A stretch of 64,000 nucleotides of DNA, taken from positions 31,524 to 95,523 of the forward strand of contig CAJTXM010000008.1 in assembly GCA_910583545.1 (NCBI GenBank), in the 5' to 3' direction. Positions 35,501-47,890 of this stretch are shown in pieces. The position numbers and the translations under genes were made by a program. Numbering within the stretch: the stretch's first letter is position 1; every line of letters starts with the position of its first letter. The notes beneath the pieces were generated by a model. That model ran no database searches. It saw only the letters and a program-made list of their open reading frames with translations, and was not told the DNA's origin. Origin of the DNA: an uncultured Christensenella sp. (lineage in GTDB: Bacteria; Bacillota; Clostridia; Christensenellales; Borkfalkiaceae).

Positions 35501-36646
35501 GTCGTCGACGTAAAGATTTTCACGAGAGAGAACAAGGACGAGCTTTCCCCCGGCGTAAACAAACTCGTGCGCGTCTATATCGCACAGAAGAGAAAAGTTC
35601 AGGTCGGCGACAAGATGGCCGGACGCCACGGAAACAAGGGCGTCATCTCGCGCGTGCTTCCGCAGGCGGATATGCCTTTCCTTGCAGACGGTACGCCTTT
35701 GCAGATAGTTTTAAACCCCCTCGGCGTTCCTTCGCGTATGAATATCGGACAGGTTCTCGAAGTTCATCTGGGACTTGTCTGCAAACAGCTCGGCTGGAAG
35801 ATAGCAACGCCCGTCTTCGACGGCGCGACAGAGCAGGACATCAAGAGCCTGTTCCAGGAAAACAATATATTAAACCCCGAAGGCAAAGTCGACGGTAAAA
35901 TTCAGGTCTATGACGGCAGAACGGGCGAACCTTTCGAAAACAGAGTCACGGTAGGCGTTCAGTATATGATAAAGCTTATCCACCTTGTAGACGACAAGAT
36001 TCACGCAAGATCGATAGGTCCTTACAGCTTAGTTACGCAGCAGCCCCTCGGCGGTAAAGCGCAGTTCGGCGGACAGCGTTTCGGCGAAATGGAAGTCTGG
36101 GCGCTTGAAGCATACGGCGCGGCTCACATTCTGCAGGAAATTCTTACCGTCAAGTCGGACGATATCGTCGGACGCGTCAAGACTTACGAAAGTATCGTAA
36201 AGGGCAACAACATCTCCGAGCCGGGTATACCCGAAGCGTTCAAAGTGCTTTTAAAGGAGCTGCAGTCGCTTGCTCTCGACGTCAAGGTTCTGACTGAGAG
36301 CGGTGAAGAGCTCGTAATCCGCGAACTCGAAGACGACGACGAAACCGTTCCTACCGCCCGCGCACGCGAAATTCAGGAACAGGAAGCAAGGCTTCCCGAA
36401 GAGGAGCTGGAACTTGTCAGACATTCCGACGCGGACGAGGAGATCGATATCGGACCTATGTCCATCTTCGACACGGACGACGAGGACGACTTCGCAAGCA
36501 AGGAGCTGTTCAGAGGCGTTCAGGATGCGGACGATGACGACGACGATTTCGACGACGACAAGTTTACACTGTTCGACGACGACATAGACGAAGGGCTTGA
36601 CCTCTTCGGCGACGACGTCGACGACGATAAAAAGGACGGGGAATAA
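32579..36646 (+). CDS. rpoB: RNA polymerase beta subunit
   Basis: The beta subunit of RNA polymerase, complete at 1,355 residues, longer than the roughly 1,200 usual in Bacillota. The rifampicin-region block [20 protein letters not shown] keeps the Asp, His and Ser positions at which resistance mutations arise. [18 protein letters not shown] is near the C-terminus. Extra length comes from a charged insertion around residues 400-480 ([14 protein letters not shown]) and an acidic tail after about residue 1,255 rich in Asp. AAGGAG precedes the ATG. rpoC follows after 12 bases. The ribosomal protein genes that often precede rpoB are absent here. Confidence 0.98.
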   Translation: MNLPIHKYGKTERRKFGKINEVIDIPDLVEIQKSSYNAFINEGIAEVFEDFSPICDFSDHYELYFLNHWFDNTPKYSEKECRNRDATYALPLHVTVRLVNKTKGEVIDQPVYMGEFPLMTDSGSFIINGAERVIVSQLVRSPGVYNASTRDKTGKEMFGTTVIPNRGAWLELEQDAQGVMWVHVDRKRKICATVLLRALGFGSDRSLMDLFANDKMIENTIAKDTTKSESDGLIELYRRLRPGEVPTEASVRQHLNNLFFDPRRYDVVKVGRYKFNKKLNLAYRLTGCRVAEDIINPETGEIMAHAGETVDDKKAVEIQDAGVNSVFVLVSDREAGEIKHKIIANNTVNFSAVSDKNPKIFGLLPTVYYPNFRFMQQIAAECANAKAEEVAEKYIYEINAIYYTAETPETEDEKPEDKKNREKRHEMRIKFVEACRKFNDLINSDVTALSSDEKKEIKPIIEKLNHKHITVDDIVASISTNIDLQYGIGTIDNIDHLGNRRVRSVGELLQNQFRIGIARLEKLIKERMATQDAMEVTPSGLVNVRPVSAVIREFFGSSQLSQFMDQTNPAAELTHKRKLSALGPGGLNRDRATFEVRDVHHSHYGRLCPIETPEGQNIGLISSLATFSKVNEYGFIMSPYRKVEKDENGVPYVTDRVDYLTADEEDRYIVAQANEPLDENNHFVNSHIGCRYLDLITQYPPEKMDYMDVSPKQLVSVATALIPFLENDDTNRALMGSNMQRQAVPLMKTESAIVATGIEDAIARDSGVMIQAKKAGVAVGVSSDLIKIREDDGTVAEYRLKKFERSNQGTCLNQRPIINTGDRVEVGEIIADGPATNNGELALGKNILIGYMEWEGYNYEDAILISEKLVQDDVFTSIHIEEHETEARDTKLGEEEITRDIPNVSEDALKDLDADGIIRIGAEVQPGDILVGKVTPKGETELTPEERLLRAIFGEKAREVRDTSLKVPHGEGGIVVDVKIFTRENKDELSPGVNKLVRVYIAQKRKVQVGDKMAGRHGNKGVISRVLPQADMPFLADGTPLQIVLNPLGVPSRMNIGQVLEVHLGLVCKQLGWKIATPVFDGATEQDIKSLFQENNILNPEGKVDGKIQVYDGRTGEPFENRVTVGVQYMIKLIHLVDDKIHARSIGPYSLVTQQPLGGKAQFGGQRFGEMEVWALEAYGAAHILQEILTVKSDDIVGRVKTYESIVKGNNISEPGIPEAFKVLLKELQSLALDVKVLTESGEELVIRELEDDDETVPTARAREIQEQEARLPEEELELVRHSDADEEIDIGPMSIFDTDDEDDFASKELFRGVQDADDDDDDFDDDKFTLFDDDIDEGLDLFGDDVDDDKKDGE

Positions 36647-36658
36647 GGGAGGTAAAAT

Positions 36659-40309
<3,651 letters not shown>

Positions 40310-40327
40310 ACTTTACGAAGGTACTGT

Positions 40328-40675
40328 ATGCCTGAGCTTTTAGAATTAAAAATGATTGAACTTGTCGACAGGTTCAAGGACGATATAATTAACATACAGG
40401 AAAGCCGCAGCGCTAAACTTTTTAAGCAGGCGAGTGCGGACTTACAAAAGATTTATAATTATCACCTTGCAAATGACAAAATGTTCATAAGGGTACGGCA
40501 GAATTTAAAAAACCTGTACACTTCGTTCAACTATGCGGCGGTCATCGTCAACGGCGCATTGAAAAAGCGCTCGTTCGACAAGGGCAACGAAGAAATGCTG
40601 GACGAATGTCTTGAAGTTATGCTGAGGTGCTGTATAGTCATCGTCGCAACTTTGAAAAACAAAAAAAAGAAGTAA
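40328..40675 (+). CDS. small helical protein, unknown
   Basis: A 115-residue soluble, all-helical protein without a recognised family. It begins MPELLELKMIELVDRFKDD and ends in a lysine-rich tail. Paired cysteines (RCC) occur near residue 99. It lies 18 bases after rpoC, so it is probably read with the polymerase operon, with a terminator right behind. ACGAAGGTAC before the ATG gives a moderate ribosome site. Confidence 0.6.
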   Translation: MPELLELKMIELVDRFKDDIINIQESRSAKLFKQASADLQKIYNYHLANDKMFIRVRQNLKNLYTSFNYAAVIVNGALKKRSFDKGNEEMLDECLEVMLRCCIVIVATLKNKKKK

Positions 40676-40680
40676 AATAA

Positions 40681-40712
40681 AGAAATGCTCCCGACGGGGG
40701 CATTTCTTTTTT
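40681..40712 (+). terminator. terminator of the rpoBC operon
   Basis: AGAAATGCTCCC, loop GAC, GGGGGCATTTCT, followed by TTTTT. Confidence 0.85.
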
Positions 40713-40802
40713 CTGAAAAATCAGAAAAAGAAATTACCGAATTTCTGGGTTTTTGGTATTATTTTCTCATATTGCCACAATCTAAGAATAAAAGGAGAAA
40801 AT

Positions 40803-41348
40803 ATGAAAGCAACAGGAATAGTCAGAAGAATAGACGAACTCGGCAGAGTAGTCATACCCAAAGAAATAAGGTCGACTTTAAGACTGAAATCGGGCGATCC
40901 GTTGGAGATTTTTACGGACAGGGACGAGCTTATGCTCAAAAAATATTCGCCTATCGCCTCGCTTGAAAAATTTTCATCGGGTACGGCAAAATCGCTTTCC
41001 GACCTTTCGGGTCACATAGCCGTTATCTGCGATACGGACGAAGTTTTATACGCTTCGGGCAGAGGTCAGCGCACTTTCGATAAAAAAGCTCTCTCCGAAA
41101 AAATGGAAAAGGTTTTAAGGGAAAGAAAAAGCTATATCGCAAACCTTTCGGAGGGCGGCGACGTGGTTCCTATCACCGACGACGAGGGCGAAAGCGTGAC
41201 CGCGCAGATAATCGTTCCCATAGTCTGCAACGGCGACTGCCTCGGCGCGGTTGCGCTTGTTTCAACGGAGCAGGGCGCAAGGATAGAGGGCTCCGCCTGC
41301 AAACTTGCCCAGCTTTCCGCAACCATTCTTGCAAACCAGTTTGAATAA
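40803..41348 (+). CDS. spoVT: stage V sporulation protein T (SpoVT)
   Basis: A 181-residue transcription factor. The N-terminal AbrB-type swapped-hairpin domain reads MKATGIVRRIDELGRVVIPK and continues GDPLEIFTDRDE. The C-terminal part (from residue 55) is the GAF-like domain that separates SpoVT from AbrB. In B. subtilis SpoVT tunes sigma-G dependent gene expression in the forespore. AAAGGAG precedes the ATG. No clear sigma-G promoter could be matched. Neighbours are the polymerase genes upstream and a repeat downstream. Confidence 0.9.
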   Translation: MKATGIVRRIDELGRVVIPKEIRSTLRLKSGDPLEIFTDRDELMLKKYSPIASLEKFSSGTAKSLSDLSGHIAVICDTDEVLYASGRGQRTFDKKALSEKMEKVLRERKSYIANLSEGGDVVPITDDEGESVTAQIIVPIVCNGDCLGAVALVSTEQGARIEGSACKLAQLSATILANQFE

Positions 41349-41473
41349 TTCACGAAAAATTAATTCTATTCTGCGAATTAATTTTTTGTGATTTGAGCGG
41401 CTCTGCCGCTCTGCTCGCATTTATTTTGAAACACTTTAAGAAAAAGCGCGGTTTTTCTTGCACCGTTAATTTT
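41349..41473 (-). repeat. dispersed multi-hairpin repeat, shortened copy R4
   Basis: On the minus strand: AACGGTGCAAG, then, after a deletion of the middle, GCGAGCAGAGCGGCAGAGCC, TCAAATCAC and AAAAATTAATTC paired with GAATTAATTTTT. It abuts the spoVT stop codon. Confidence 0.65.
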
Positions 41474-41492
41474 TACAAATTAATAAATTGAT

Positions 41493-41530
41493 AAAACTGT
41501 CGGGGGGCATTGTACCCGACAGTTTTAAAT
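41493..41530 (+). terminator. terminator downstream of spoVT
   Basis: AAAACTGTCGGG and CCCGACAGTTTT around a GGGCATTGTA-type loop, then TAAATT. Confidence 0.7.
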
Positions 41531-41555
41531 TATGTTTGAAAATTTATAAAATCTA

Positions 41556-41584
41556 TTGAAATAATTCTGCGCGTATGTTAAAAT
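41556..41584 (+). promoter_or_regulatory. promoter of the 6S-like RNA
   Basis: TTGAAA (41556-41561), 17 bases, TAAAAT (41579-41584). The predicted start falls on the first bases of the closing stem of the RNA. Confidence 0.65.
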
Positions 41585-41586
41585 AA

Positions 41587-41803
41587 AGTTGCCAAATGTC
41601 AACTTAATAGAAGGATTATTCTTGTGTGCTTTTTTTATTATTAAAGCGCAAAGGTTTGCCAAAAACTAAATTAGGCACGAAAGTACCGAAATTTAAGGGT
41701 TTGACAAATCTTAATTTGCATAAGTATAATCTTTAATTTGACGTTTGGCGACTGATAAAGGTACTTTGTGCGGGCAACCTTTGTCGGTTGCCCTTATTAT
41801 TTT
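41587..41803 (+). ncRNA. ssrS: 6S-like regulatory RNA candidate
   Basis: There is no gene here, but the sequence folds as a long rod. Bases 41587-41607 pair with 41733-41753 (20 of 21 positions, two as G-U). A large central bubble follows: 43 bases on the 5' side, which hold an 8-bp hairpin at 41625-41650, and 20 bases on the 3' side. Next come the apical stems 41651-41667 with 41696-41712, and 41667-41672 with 41690-41695, capped by a GAAA loop at AC-GAAA-GT. A promoter ends just before the stem and a terminator (GGGCAACC/GGTTGCCC plus TTATTATTTT) lies at 41772-41803. Closing stem, bubble and apical stem are the architecture of 6S RNA, which binds housekeeping RNA polymerase. The name rests on shape, not sequence match. 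Confidence 0.6.
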
Positions 41804-42013
41804 ATTCGTGAAAAATTGTTGAACAAATTTTCCTTGAGATTGTTTTCGGCATTAACAATTTTAAAGCATTGCTAAGGAAAAAAGCGTGTCTTGAAATTTC
41901 GTAATACAGATAAAGCATATAAATCGAGATTCTTCACTTCGGCATGTTTTGCGCCTTATAATCTGAAACATTTTATAAAAATTTGCGCAAAGTATCGCTG
42001 ACTCTCACGCAGA
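41804..42013. other. gene-free stretch before the solute-binding gene
   Basis: No gene is seen. The part from about 41927 to 42019 starts GAGATTCTTCACTTCGG and ends CGCAGAATGACAAG, with AGATTCT and AGAATGA as an imperfect inverted pair, so it may be another small repeat. Confidence 0.35.
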
Positions 42014-42041
42014 ATGACAAGATGTAAAATGCCTGTATAAT
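42014..42041 (+). promoter_or_regulatory. promoter of the solute-binding lipoprotein gene
   Basis: ATGACA (42014-42019), 16 bases, TATAAT (42036-42041); GGAGGA lies a few bases before the ATG. Confidence 0.55.
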
Positions 42042-42064
42042 AAAAATATTTTTCGGAGGACAAA

Positions 42065-44065
42065 ATGAAAAAAAGATTGCTCGCCGCTATTATGGCGTCA
42101 ATCCTCGCGGTGGGAGGCGCATTCGGTTTCGTTGCCTGCGGCGACGATAAGCCGAACGGCGGTAACGGTAACAACACCGAACAGGGCGGCAACCAAGGCG
42201 GAAACGAAAAGCCTTCCGATATCCCCGTTACGGAGGTAAAACTCAGTAAATCGGAATTGACGCTCGAAGAGGGTGAAAGCGATACGCTTACGACTACCGT
42301 TTTACCCGATAACGCGACGAATAAAACGGTTATCTGGAGGAGCTCGGAAGATAGCGTTGCCACGGTTAAAAACGGAACGGTCACGGCGGTAAGCAAAGGC
42401 ACGGCGACTATAACGGCAACCGCAGGAGGAAAAAGTTCGGTTTGCTCCGTTACCGTGAACGGGAAAAAGATTGAGGCCGAGGGGGTAAAATTAAATAAAA
42501 ATTTACTGTATATGCAGATTGGCGATATCGAAAACCTTACTGCAACAGTTTCTCCCGCTAATGCAACGGAAAAGGATGTCGCGTGGAATAATACCGACGA
42601 CGGAATAATTGCTTTTAATAACGGTAAAGTTACCGCTTTAAAGATAGGAAAATCCACCGTAACCGCAACTGTAAACGGAAAAAGCGCGACTTGCAAAATA
42701 ACGGTTATAGCAACGAAAGGTGAAGGCTTTACAATGCCCGAAGGCGGTTTCGATACGGCAAATCAGGTGGAAATTTCTTTTTACCACGGTTTCGGTTCCG
42801 TGCAGTCAAACGTTTTGAAAAACTATATTGAAAAATTCAATAAACTTTATCCGAATATTAAAATCAACGCACAGGCTGTCGGCAGAGTTGAGGATATCCG
42901 TAATCAGGTTTTAGAAGATATCAAAGCAGGAACTGCTCCCGATATAGCGTATTGCTATCCCGAACACGTAGCCGAATTTAATAGGTTCGAAGCCGTTCAG
43001 GCGTTGAACGGATTTTTAAAGAACGGCGAATATAAAGATTATAAAGTTAAACTCGCCGATAAAAGCGAAGAAAGTCTTTGTTTCACGCAGGAGCAGACAA
43101 ATTCGTTTGTGGAAGGGTATTACGGCGAGGGCACGGAATACGGCGACGGAAGTCAAATGCTTTCTCTTCCTCTTTCCAAAATCGCAGAAGTTATGTATTA
43201 TAACAAGACGTTCTTCGATAAACACGATTTGACCGTGCCCGAAACCTGGGACGAGATGGAAGAGGTCTGTAAAAAGATAAAGGAGATTGACAAACATTCA
43301 ATTCCCATAGGCTGCGACAGCGAGTCGAATTTGTTTATCACTATGTGCGAACAATTGAGTTCGTCTTATACCTCGGCAACGGGAGATAATTTCCTTTTCG
43401 ACAACGATACCAACCGCTCTTTTGTTGAAAGAATAAAAGGTTGGTACGATAAAGGTTATATCACTACCGCTCAGTGCATCGGCGGTCTTTATACTTCTAA
43501 TCTTTTTACACAGCAAAAGGCTTATATGGTAATCGGCTCGTCGTCAGGCGCAAGACATCATATTTCTCCTAAGACTGACGGCGAGTATAGTTACGAAACG
43601 GGAATTTCCGTTGTACCGCAGTTCAATCCCGACAAGCCGAAAGTAATTTCGCAGGGGCCGTCAGTATGTATCTTCAAGCAGGAAGATCCGCAGAGAGTGC
43701 TTGCAAGCTGGCTATTTGTGAAATACCTCACGGCTAACGTTGATTTTCAGGCGGAATTTTCATCGGCAAGCAACGCTTTGCCTGTACTCAATTATACGAC
43801 AATGCTTAAAAACGTAACTTACGCGGCGAATTTGCTGACGGCAGACGGTTTTAAAAATTTACCGCAATTTGCAGCTTTGGTCGGTTTGGCACAGCAGGAA
43901 GCGTACTTTACTATACCTCAATTTACAGGTTCGGCGACAGCGCGTCAAGAGGTCGGAAATCTTATGGTCAGCGTCCTCAAAGGCGAAAAGACTATAGACA
44001 GTGCGTTCAAAGACGCGGTCGAAAACTGCAATAAATCGATAAACGACAAAAACGAGCAGGAATAA
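42065..44065 (+). CDS. extracellular solute-binding lipoprotein with Ig-like domains
   Basis: A 666-residue lipoprotein. The lipobox ends in Cys25 (GFVACG) and is followed by a low-complexity Gly/Asn linker. Two BIG2-type Ig-like domains lie at about residues 55-133 and 138-214 (VKLSKSELTLEEG, GVKLNKNLLYMQIG). The rest (about 230-655) is a family 1 type sugar-binding protein, with LNGFLKNGEYKDY and VPETWDEMEEVCKKI. Such proteins feed carbohydrate ABC transporters, but no permease or ATPase gene is adjacent, so it is an orphan. The Ig modules in front of the binding domain are unusual and would hold it away from the membrane. Confidence 0.85.
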   Translation: MKKRLLAAIMASILAVGGAFGFVACGDDKPNGGNGNNTEQGGNQGGNEKPSDIPVTEVKLSKSELTLEEGESDTLTTTVLPDNATNKTVIWRSSEDSVATVKNGTVTAVSKGTATITATAGGKSSVCSVTVNGKKIEAEGVKLNKNLLYMQIGDIENLTATVSPANATEKDVAWNNTDDGIIAFNNGKVTALKIGKSTVTATVNGKSATCKITVIATKGEGFTMPEGGFDTANQVEISFYHGFGSVQSNVLKNYIEKFNKLYPNIKINAQAVGRVEDIRNQVLEDIKAGTAPDIAYCYPEHVAEFNRFEAVQALNGFLKNGEYKDYKVKLADKSEESLCFTQEQTNSFVEGYYGEGTEYGDGSQMLSLPLSKIAEVMYYNKTFFDKHDLTVPETWDEMEEVCKKIKEIDKHSIPIGCDSESNLFITMCEQLSSSYTSATGDNFLFDNDTNRSFVERIKGWYDKGYITTAQCIGGLYTSNLFTQQKAYMVIGSSSGARHHISPKTDGEYSYETGISVVPQFNPDKPKVISQGPSVCIFKQEDPQRVLASWLFVKYLTANVDFQAEFSSASNALPVLNYTTMLKNVTYAANLLTADGFKNLPQFAALVGLAQQEAYFTIPQFTGSATARQEVGNLMVSVLKGEKTIDSAFKDAVENCNKSINDKNEQE

Positions 44066-44079
44066 CGGTTATTAACTAT

Positions 44080-44114
44080 AAAACTCCGCATAATAGTTAT
44101 GCGGAGTTTTACTT
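44080..44114 (+). terminator. terminator that overlaps the spoVB ribosome site
   Basis: AAACTCCGCATAA, TAG, TTATGCGGAGTTTT. The GGAG at 44103-44106, the only ribosome site for the gene starting at 44115, is in the 3' arm. Confidence 0.75.
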
Positions 44115-45488
44115 ATGTTTTCAAGCAGGCAATCGTTTATAAAAGGCGCAATAATAATTTCAGCCGGCGGATTTTTGTCCAAGCTCTTGGGCGCGGTATA
44201 CAGAATACCTCTTACAAACTTTCTGGGCGGTGAGGGAATGGGGATATACCAGATGGTATATCCGCTTTACTGCATACTTTTAACCGTCTCCGCTTCGGGA
44301 ATACCTACGGGCATAGCTCGGCTTATATCTTCGGGCAAGGCGGGGGCGGAGCGGCAGGCGTTCCGTCTGTACGGCGCGATAGGCGTGATAGGCACGGTAA
44401 TTATGTATTTTTTATCGGCTCCGCTCGCTTCCCTGCAACAGGAGCCTGCAATAAGTCTTTGCTGTATTATGCTGTGTCCGTCCGTCTTTTTCGTGTCCGT
44501 GTTATCGGTCGTAAGGGGCTATTTTCAGGGCAAGGGCAATATGTATCCCACGGCGGTCACGGAAGTTTCGGAACAGCTTATAAAAGTTGCGCTTGGGTGT
44601 ACGCTTTCATATATTTTCAGAAACAATATGCCGTTTGCCGTGGCGATGACGCTTCTGTCGGTTACGGCAAGCGAGGTTCTCGCGACTGCGATCGCGGTTT
44701 TGTGGTATCTGAAAAAACGGTCCAAACTGCCTCTTTTCCCCGTTTCGGCTCCGCCCGTTTCGGCGATAGTCAAGTACACTATCCCCCTGACCCTTACAGC
44801 GATAGCTCTGCCCGTGAGCCAGCTTTTGGAAAGCATCGTAGCGGTACGCCTTTTGAGGGGAGCGGCGGAAAACGCAACCTCGCTTTACGGCATTTTTTCG
44901 GGCTGTGCGGTAACTATAATAAATCTGCCCGTGTCCGTGACGTACGGGCTCGCCGCGGCGAGCGTACCGCAGATAGCTCCGCTTGCCGAAAAAGGCGATA
45001 TCGACGGCGCAAAGAGTAAGGCGTATAAATCTCTTCTGATAACTTTTGCGATTTCTCTGCCTGCGGCGGTTGCGCTGTTCGTCTTTGCTCCGCTTGCTGT
45101 CAGGCTGATTTTCTCGTCGCTTCAGGGCGAAGAAAAGGAAATTCTGCTTACGCTTGTAAGGATAATGGCGGTAAACGCCGTCACGCTGTCGCTCGTTCAG
45201 ACCTCGTCGGCGTGTCTGACATCTCTCGGCAAGCCCGTCAAAAGTACAGTAACGCAGTGGGTTTCCGCGCTGTTGAGGGTTGCGCTGACCGCCGTATTGA
45301 TAAAATTTACTTCGCTTTCGATTCTGGGTGCGGCAATATCGGCAAATTGCAGTTATTTGGTTGCGGCTTTGCTCAATTTTTGGTATATTATAACCGTAAG
45401 AAAAAGCGGTAACGCAAGAGGTACTGAAAATGAAAATAACTTTAATAGGCTTGGGAAACTTGAAGGGCGACTTGACAAAACGGGCTGA
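44115..45488 (+). CDS. spoVB: SpoVB/MurJ-like polysaccharide flippase
   Basis: A 457-residue MOP-superfamily membrane protein with about 12-14 helices. The start SFIKGAIIISAGGFLSKLLG, then RIPLTNFLGGEGMGIYQMVY, is the SpoVB signature. SpoVB-type proteins flip lipid-linked wall precursors, in B. subtilis for spore cortex. The C-terminal 20 codons run past the start of mazG by 59 bases, so translation is coupled. Its ribosome site is buried in the terminator hairpin of the preceding gene, so expression from read-through should be low unless another promoter lies inside. Confidence 0.88.
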   Translation: MFSSRQSFIKGAIIISAGGFLSKLLGAVYRIPLTNFLGGEGMGIYQMVYPLYCILLTVSASGIPTGIARLISSGKAGAERQAFRLYGAIGVIGTVIMYFLSAPLASLQQEPAISLCCIMLCPSVFFVSVLSVVRGYFQGKGNMYPTAVTEVSEQLIKVALGCTLSYIFRNNMPFAVAMTLLSVTASEVLATAIAVLWYLKKRSKLPLFPVSAPPVSAIVKYTIPLTLTAIALPVSQLLESIVAVRLLRGAAENATSLYGIFSGCAVTIINLPVSVTYGLAAASVPQIAPLAEKGDIDGAKSKAYKSLLITFAISLPAAVALFVFAPLAVRLIFSSLQGEEKEILLTLVRIMAVNAVTLSLVQTSSACLTSLGKPVKSTVTQWVSALLRVALTAVLIKFTSLSILGAAISANCSYLVAALLNFWYIITVRKSGNARGTENENNFNRLGKLEGRLDKTG

Positions 45489-46845
45489 AACGGTCTTGAA
45501 GTCGGCGCGGAAAATTATCGCGAGGACGGCGAAAACGCCGTCTTTTGCTAACCTCGACGGATTCGTAGCCGAAACTCTTGACAGCGTCTTCGAAACCTGT
45601 CGGAACTTCGATACGTTAAATAAAAAGCTTGCTTCTTCCGTTCTGAATACCGCAAAAATGTGCGACGTCTGCTACTGCGTCGACGGCGCGGTCTGCGAGG
45701 ACGAAGCTTGCAGAATTATACTTAAAAAACACAAAGACGCCGAAATTATAGAGGGCGTTTCCAAGAGCGCATACTGCGCTTCGCTGGCGAAGCTCGGCTC
45801 GCCGCAGTACACGGCGGTTTCGGCGTACGGGATAGAGGAGCTGAAAAGCTGCCGTGCGGCGGTGGTGTACGATATCGACTGCTACTATATCGCAACGCTC
45901 GTCAAGGAAAAGCTTGCGCTTTATTTCGGCGACGAGGCGGAGTGCAGTTTTATAAAAGACGGCAGGGTGCAGAAAATAAAAGTTTACGAGATAGACAGAC
46001 AGGAAGATTACAACCTGTCTTGTTCCGTAGCCGTCGAAGAGGGCGAATTTTTGAAGAAAGAGCGGTTCGACTTTGACGATTTGGTGCATATTATCCGTCT
46101 TCTCCGCGCACCCGACGGCTGTCCCTGGGACAGGGCGCAGACCTGCGAAAGCATTAAAAGCAACGTTATAGAAGAGGCGTACGAGCTTGCCGACGCAATA
46201 GAGCGCGGTGACGACGACGGAATAGAGGAAGAGACGGGCGACGTGATGTTGCAGACGGCGTTTCATTCGGTTATGAAGGAGGAACAGGGCGTTTTCTGCG
46301 CTTCCGACGCGATAACGCGGCTTGTGAAAAAACTTATTTTCCGCCATTCGCACATTTTCGGCAACGATAAGGCGCAGGGCGCGGACGACGCGCTGACGGT
46401 ATGGGAGCGGAATAAGGTAAAGGAAAAACATATGACGACTTTCGGCGAAAGCGTTTCTGCGGTGCCCAAAAATTTTCCTGCCTGTATGCGCGCGCAGAAA
46501 GTCGGAAAACGCGCAGGGAAATGCGGTATGGACTTTCTGTCGCCCGTTTCGGCTTCCGAGAAAATGTTCGAGGAAGTCGGCGAGCTTATAGAGGCTATGC
46601 AGAGAGGTGACGAAAAAGCCGTGTTCGAAGAGGCGGGCGACGTACTCTTTTCCGTAGTGAATACCTGCCGTAAAGCAGGCGTCGACTGCGAAGAGGCGCT
46701 GAGAAAGGCGACAGATAAATTCACAGAAAGGTTTGTAAAGTTCGAACAGCTCGTTATTGCCGATAAAAAGGACGTCACAGAGCTGAACGGTACCGAATAC
46801 GATTACTATTGGCAGAAGGCGAAAGATGCTCTTACAAAGTCTTAA
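45430..46845 (+). CDS. mazG: MazG-family NTP pyrophosphohydrolase
   Basis: A 471-residue YabN-like protein. The N-terminal half (to about residue 205) resembles the SAM-dependent tetrapyrrole methylase domain but is divergent, starting ITLIGLGNLKGDLTKRA. The C-terminal half has two MazG repeats. The first has CPWDRAQTCESIKSNVIEEA and EExxE-type metal ligands near residue 247; the second, EEVGELIEA, is near residue 380. MazG hydrolyses NTPs to NMP and pyrophosphate. The spoVB-mazG order is the same as in other Bacillota, where yabO/rqcP often follows; here dusB follows, overlapping by 20 bases. Confidence 0.93.
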   Translation: MKITLIGLGNLKGDLTKRAETVLKSARKIIARTAKTPSFANLDGFVAETLDSVFETCRNFDTLNKKLASSVLNTAKMCDVCYCVDGAVCEDEACRIILKKHKDAEIIEGVSKSAYCASLAKLGSPQYTAVSAYGIEELKSCRAAVVYDIDCYYIATLVKEKLALYFGDEAECSFIKDGRVQKIKVYEIDRQEDYNLSCSVAVEEGEFLKKERFDFDDLVHIIRLLRAPDGCPWDRAQTCESIKSNVIEEAYELADAIERGDDDGIEEETGDVMLQTAFHSVMKEEQGVFCASDAITRLVKKLIFRHSHIFGNDKAQGADDALTVWERNKVKEKHMTTFGESVSAVPKNFPACMRAQKVGKRAGKCGMDFLSPVSASEKMFEEVGELIEAMQRGDEKAVFEEAGDVLFSVVNTCRKAGVDCEEALRKATDKFTERFVKFEQLVIADKKDVTELNGTEYDYYWQKAKDALTKS

Positions 46846-47764
46846 AATAGGAAATCTTATAACTCCGAACAACGTTTTTTTGGCTCCGCTTGCTGGCTAT
46901 ACAAACGCCGTTTTCCGTCAGGTGTGTTACGATTTGGGCGCAGGGCTGACTTTTACGGAAATGGTCAGCGCAAAGGGTCTGCATTACGGCAGTGAAAAGA
47001 CTGAAGAGCTTTTGACCGTTACCGAAGACTACGGCGGAATAAAAGCCTGCCAGATTTTCGGAAGCGATCCGGAAATTATGGGAGAGGCGGCAAGGAGCGA
47101 ACAACTTGCGCCGTTCGGTTTAATTGATATAAACTGCGGTTGTCCTATGCCGAAAATCTACAACAACGGCGACGGAAGCGCGCTTATGAACGATTTACCG
47201 CTTGCTGAAAAAATTATTACGCAAGTCAGAAAGAGCGGTAAAGCCGTTTCGGTAAAGTTCAGAACGGGCTTGACGGAAGATAAAATTATCTCGACTGAAT
47301 TTGCAAAAATGTGCGAGGGTGCGGGCGCGGATATGATTACCGTACACGGCAGAACGCGCGAAAAAATTTACGCAGGCGCAGTCAATTTCAAGGCGATAGA
47401 AGACGTTAAAAACGCCGTTAAAATTCCGGTTATAGCAAACGGCGGAGTGTATTGCACGGCGGACGCCGAAAAGCTTATCGAAAGGACGGGCGCGGACGGC
47501 GTTATGGTCGCAAGAGGCGCAATGTACCGCCCGTGGATATTTGCGCGTATTACCGGCAGGGAGTTCGATATAAAGAGCGTCATTTTAAAACAGCTTGAAG
47601 ATACTCTGAATATGTACGGCGAGAGGTTCGCCTGCGTGTTTATGCGCAAAATGGCGGTGTTTTATTTAAAGAACAAACCGCACTCTACACCGTTGAAAGT
47701 AAAGCTTTTCAAGGCGGATACAACGCAAGAAGTCAGACAAATTATCGAAGAGATAGAGTGGTGA
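46826..47764 (+). CDS. dusB: tRNA-dihydrouridine synthase (DusB-like)
   Basis: An FMN-dependent enzyme reducing uridines in the tRNA D-loop. The 312-residue protein has LAPLAGYTNAVFRQVCYDLG at the start, INCGCPMPKIYNNGDGSALM with the active-site Cys, SVKFRTG, TVHGRTREKIYAG, and VIANGGVY. Family length is normal. It overlaps the end of mazG by 20 bases and is closed by a terminator. Confidence 0.95.
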   Translation: MLLQSLKIGNLITPNNVFLAPLAGYTNAVFRQVCYDLGAGLTFTEMVSAKGLHYGSEKTEELLTVTEDYGGIKACQIFGSDPEIMGEAARSEQLAPFGLIDINCGCPMPKIYNNGDGSALMNDLPLAEKIITQVRKSGKAVSVKFRTGLTEDKIISTEFAKMCEGAGADMITVHGRTREKIYAGAVNFKAIEDVKNAVKIPVIANGGVYCTADAEKLIERTGADGVMVARGAMYRPWIFARITGREFDIKSVILKQLEDTLNMYGERFACVFMRKMAVFYLKNKPHSTPLKVKLFKADTTQEVRQIIEEIEW

Positions 47765-47814
47765 AAACTATAAATGATTTATAGTTGAAATCTTAAAATT
47801 ACAAATTAAAATAC

Positions 47815-47848
47815 AAATGCCGAAATAAAACGTTTTTCGGCATTTTTT
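47815..47848 (+). terminator. terminator after dusB
   Basis: AAATGCCGAAA and TTTCGGCATTT arms, followed by TTTTC. Confidence 0.8.
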
Positions 47849-47854
47849 TCTTTT

Positions 47855-47880
47855 TTCCGACAGGAATTAAGTTTTACAAT
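47855..47880 (+). promoter_or_regulatory. candidate Spo0A-type promoter of spoIIGA
   Basis: TTCCGACA (47855-47862) is one base from the 0A box TTCGACA core. TACAAT at 47875-47880 could be the -10 box, only ten bases before the ATG. Known spoIIG promoters are activated by Spo0A. Confidence 0.4.
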
Positions 47881-47890
47881 AACTCTTGCG

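Noticed and set aside
40730..40802. Sigma-G promoter for spoVT
   Set aside because: CATATTG is present but no matching -35 lies at the right distance.
41701..41730. TTGACA-18-TATAAT that looks like a promoter for a short RNA ending at 41803
   Set aside because: The same bases take part in the paired structure of the 6S-like RNA that starts at about 41587, so a separate promoter is the weaker explanation; both could be true.
45616..46872. 418-codon minus-strand frame opposite mazG
   Set aside because: Lies fully opposite a recognised gene with all motifs intact; composition follows mazG codon positions.
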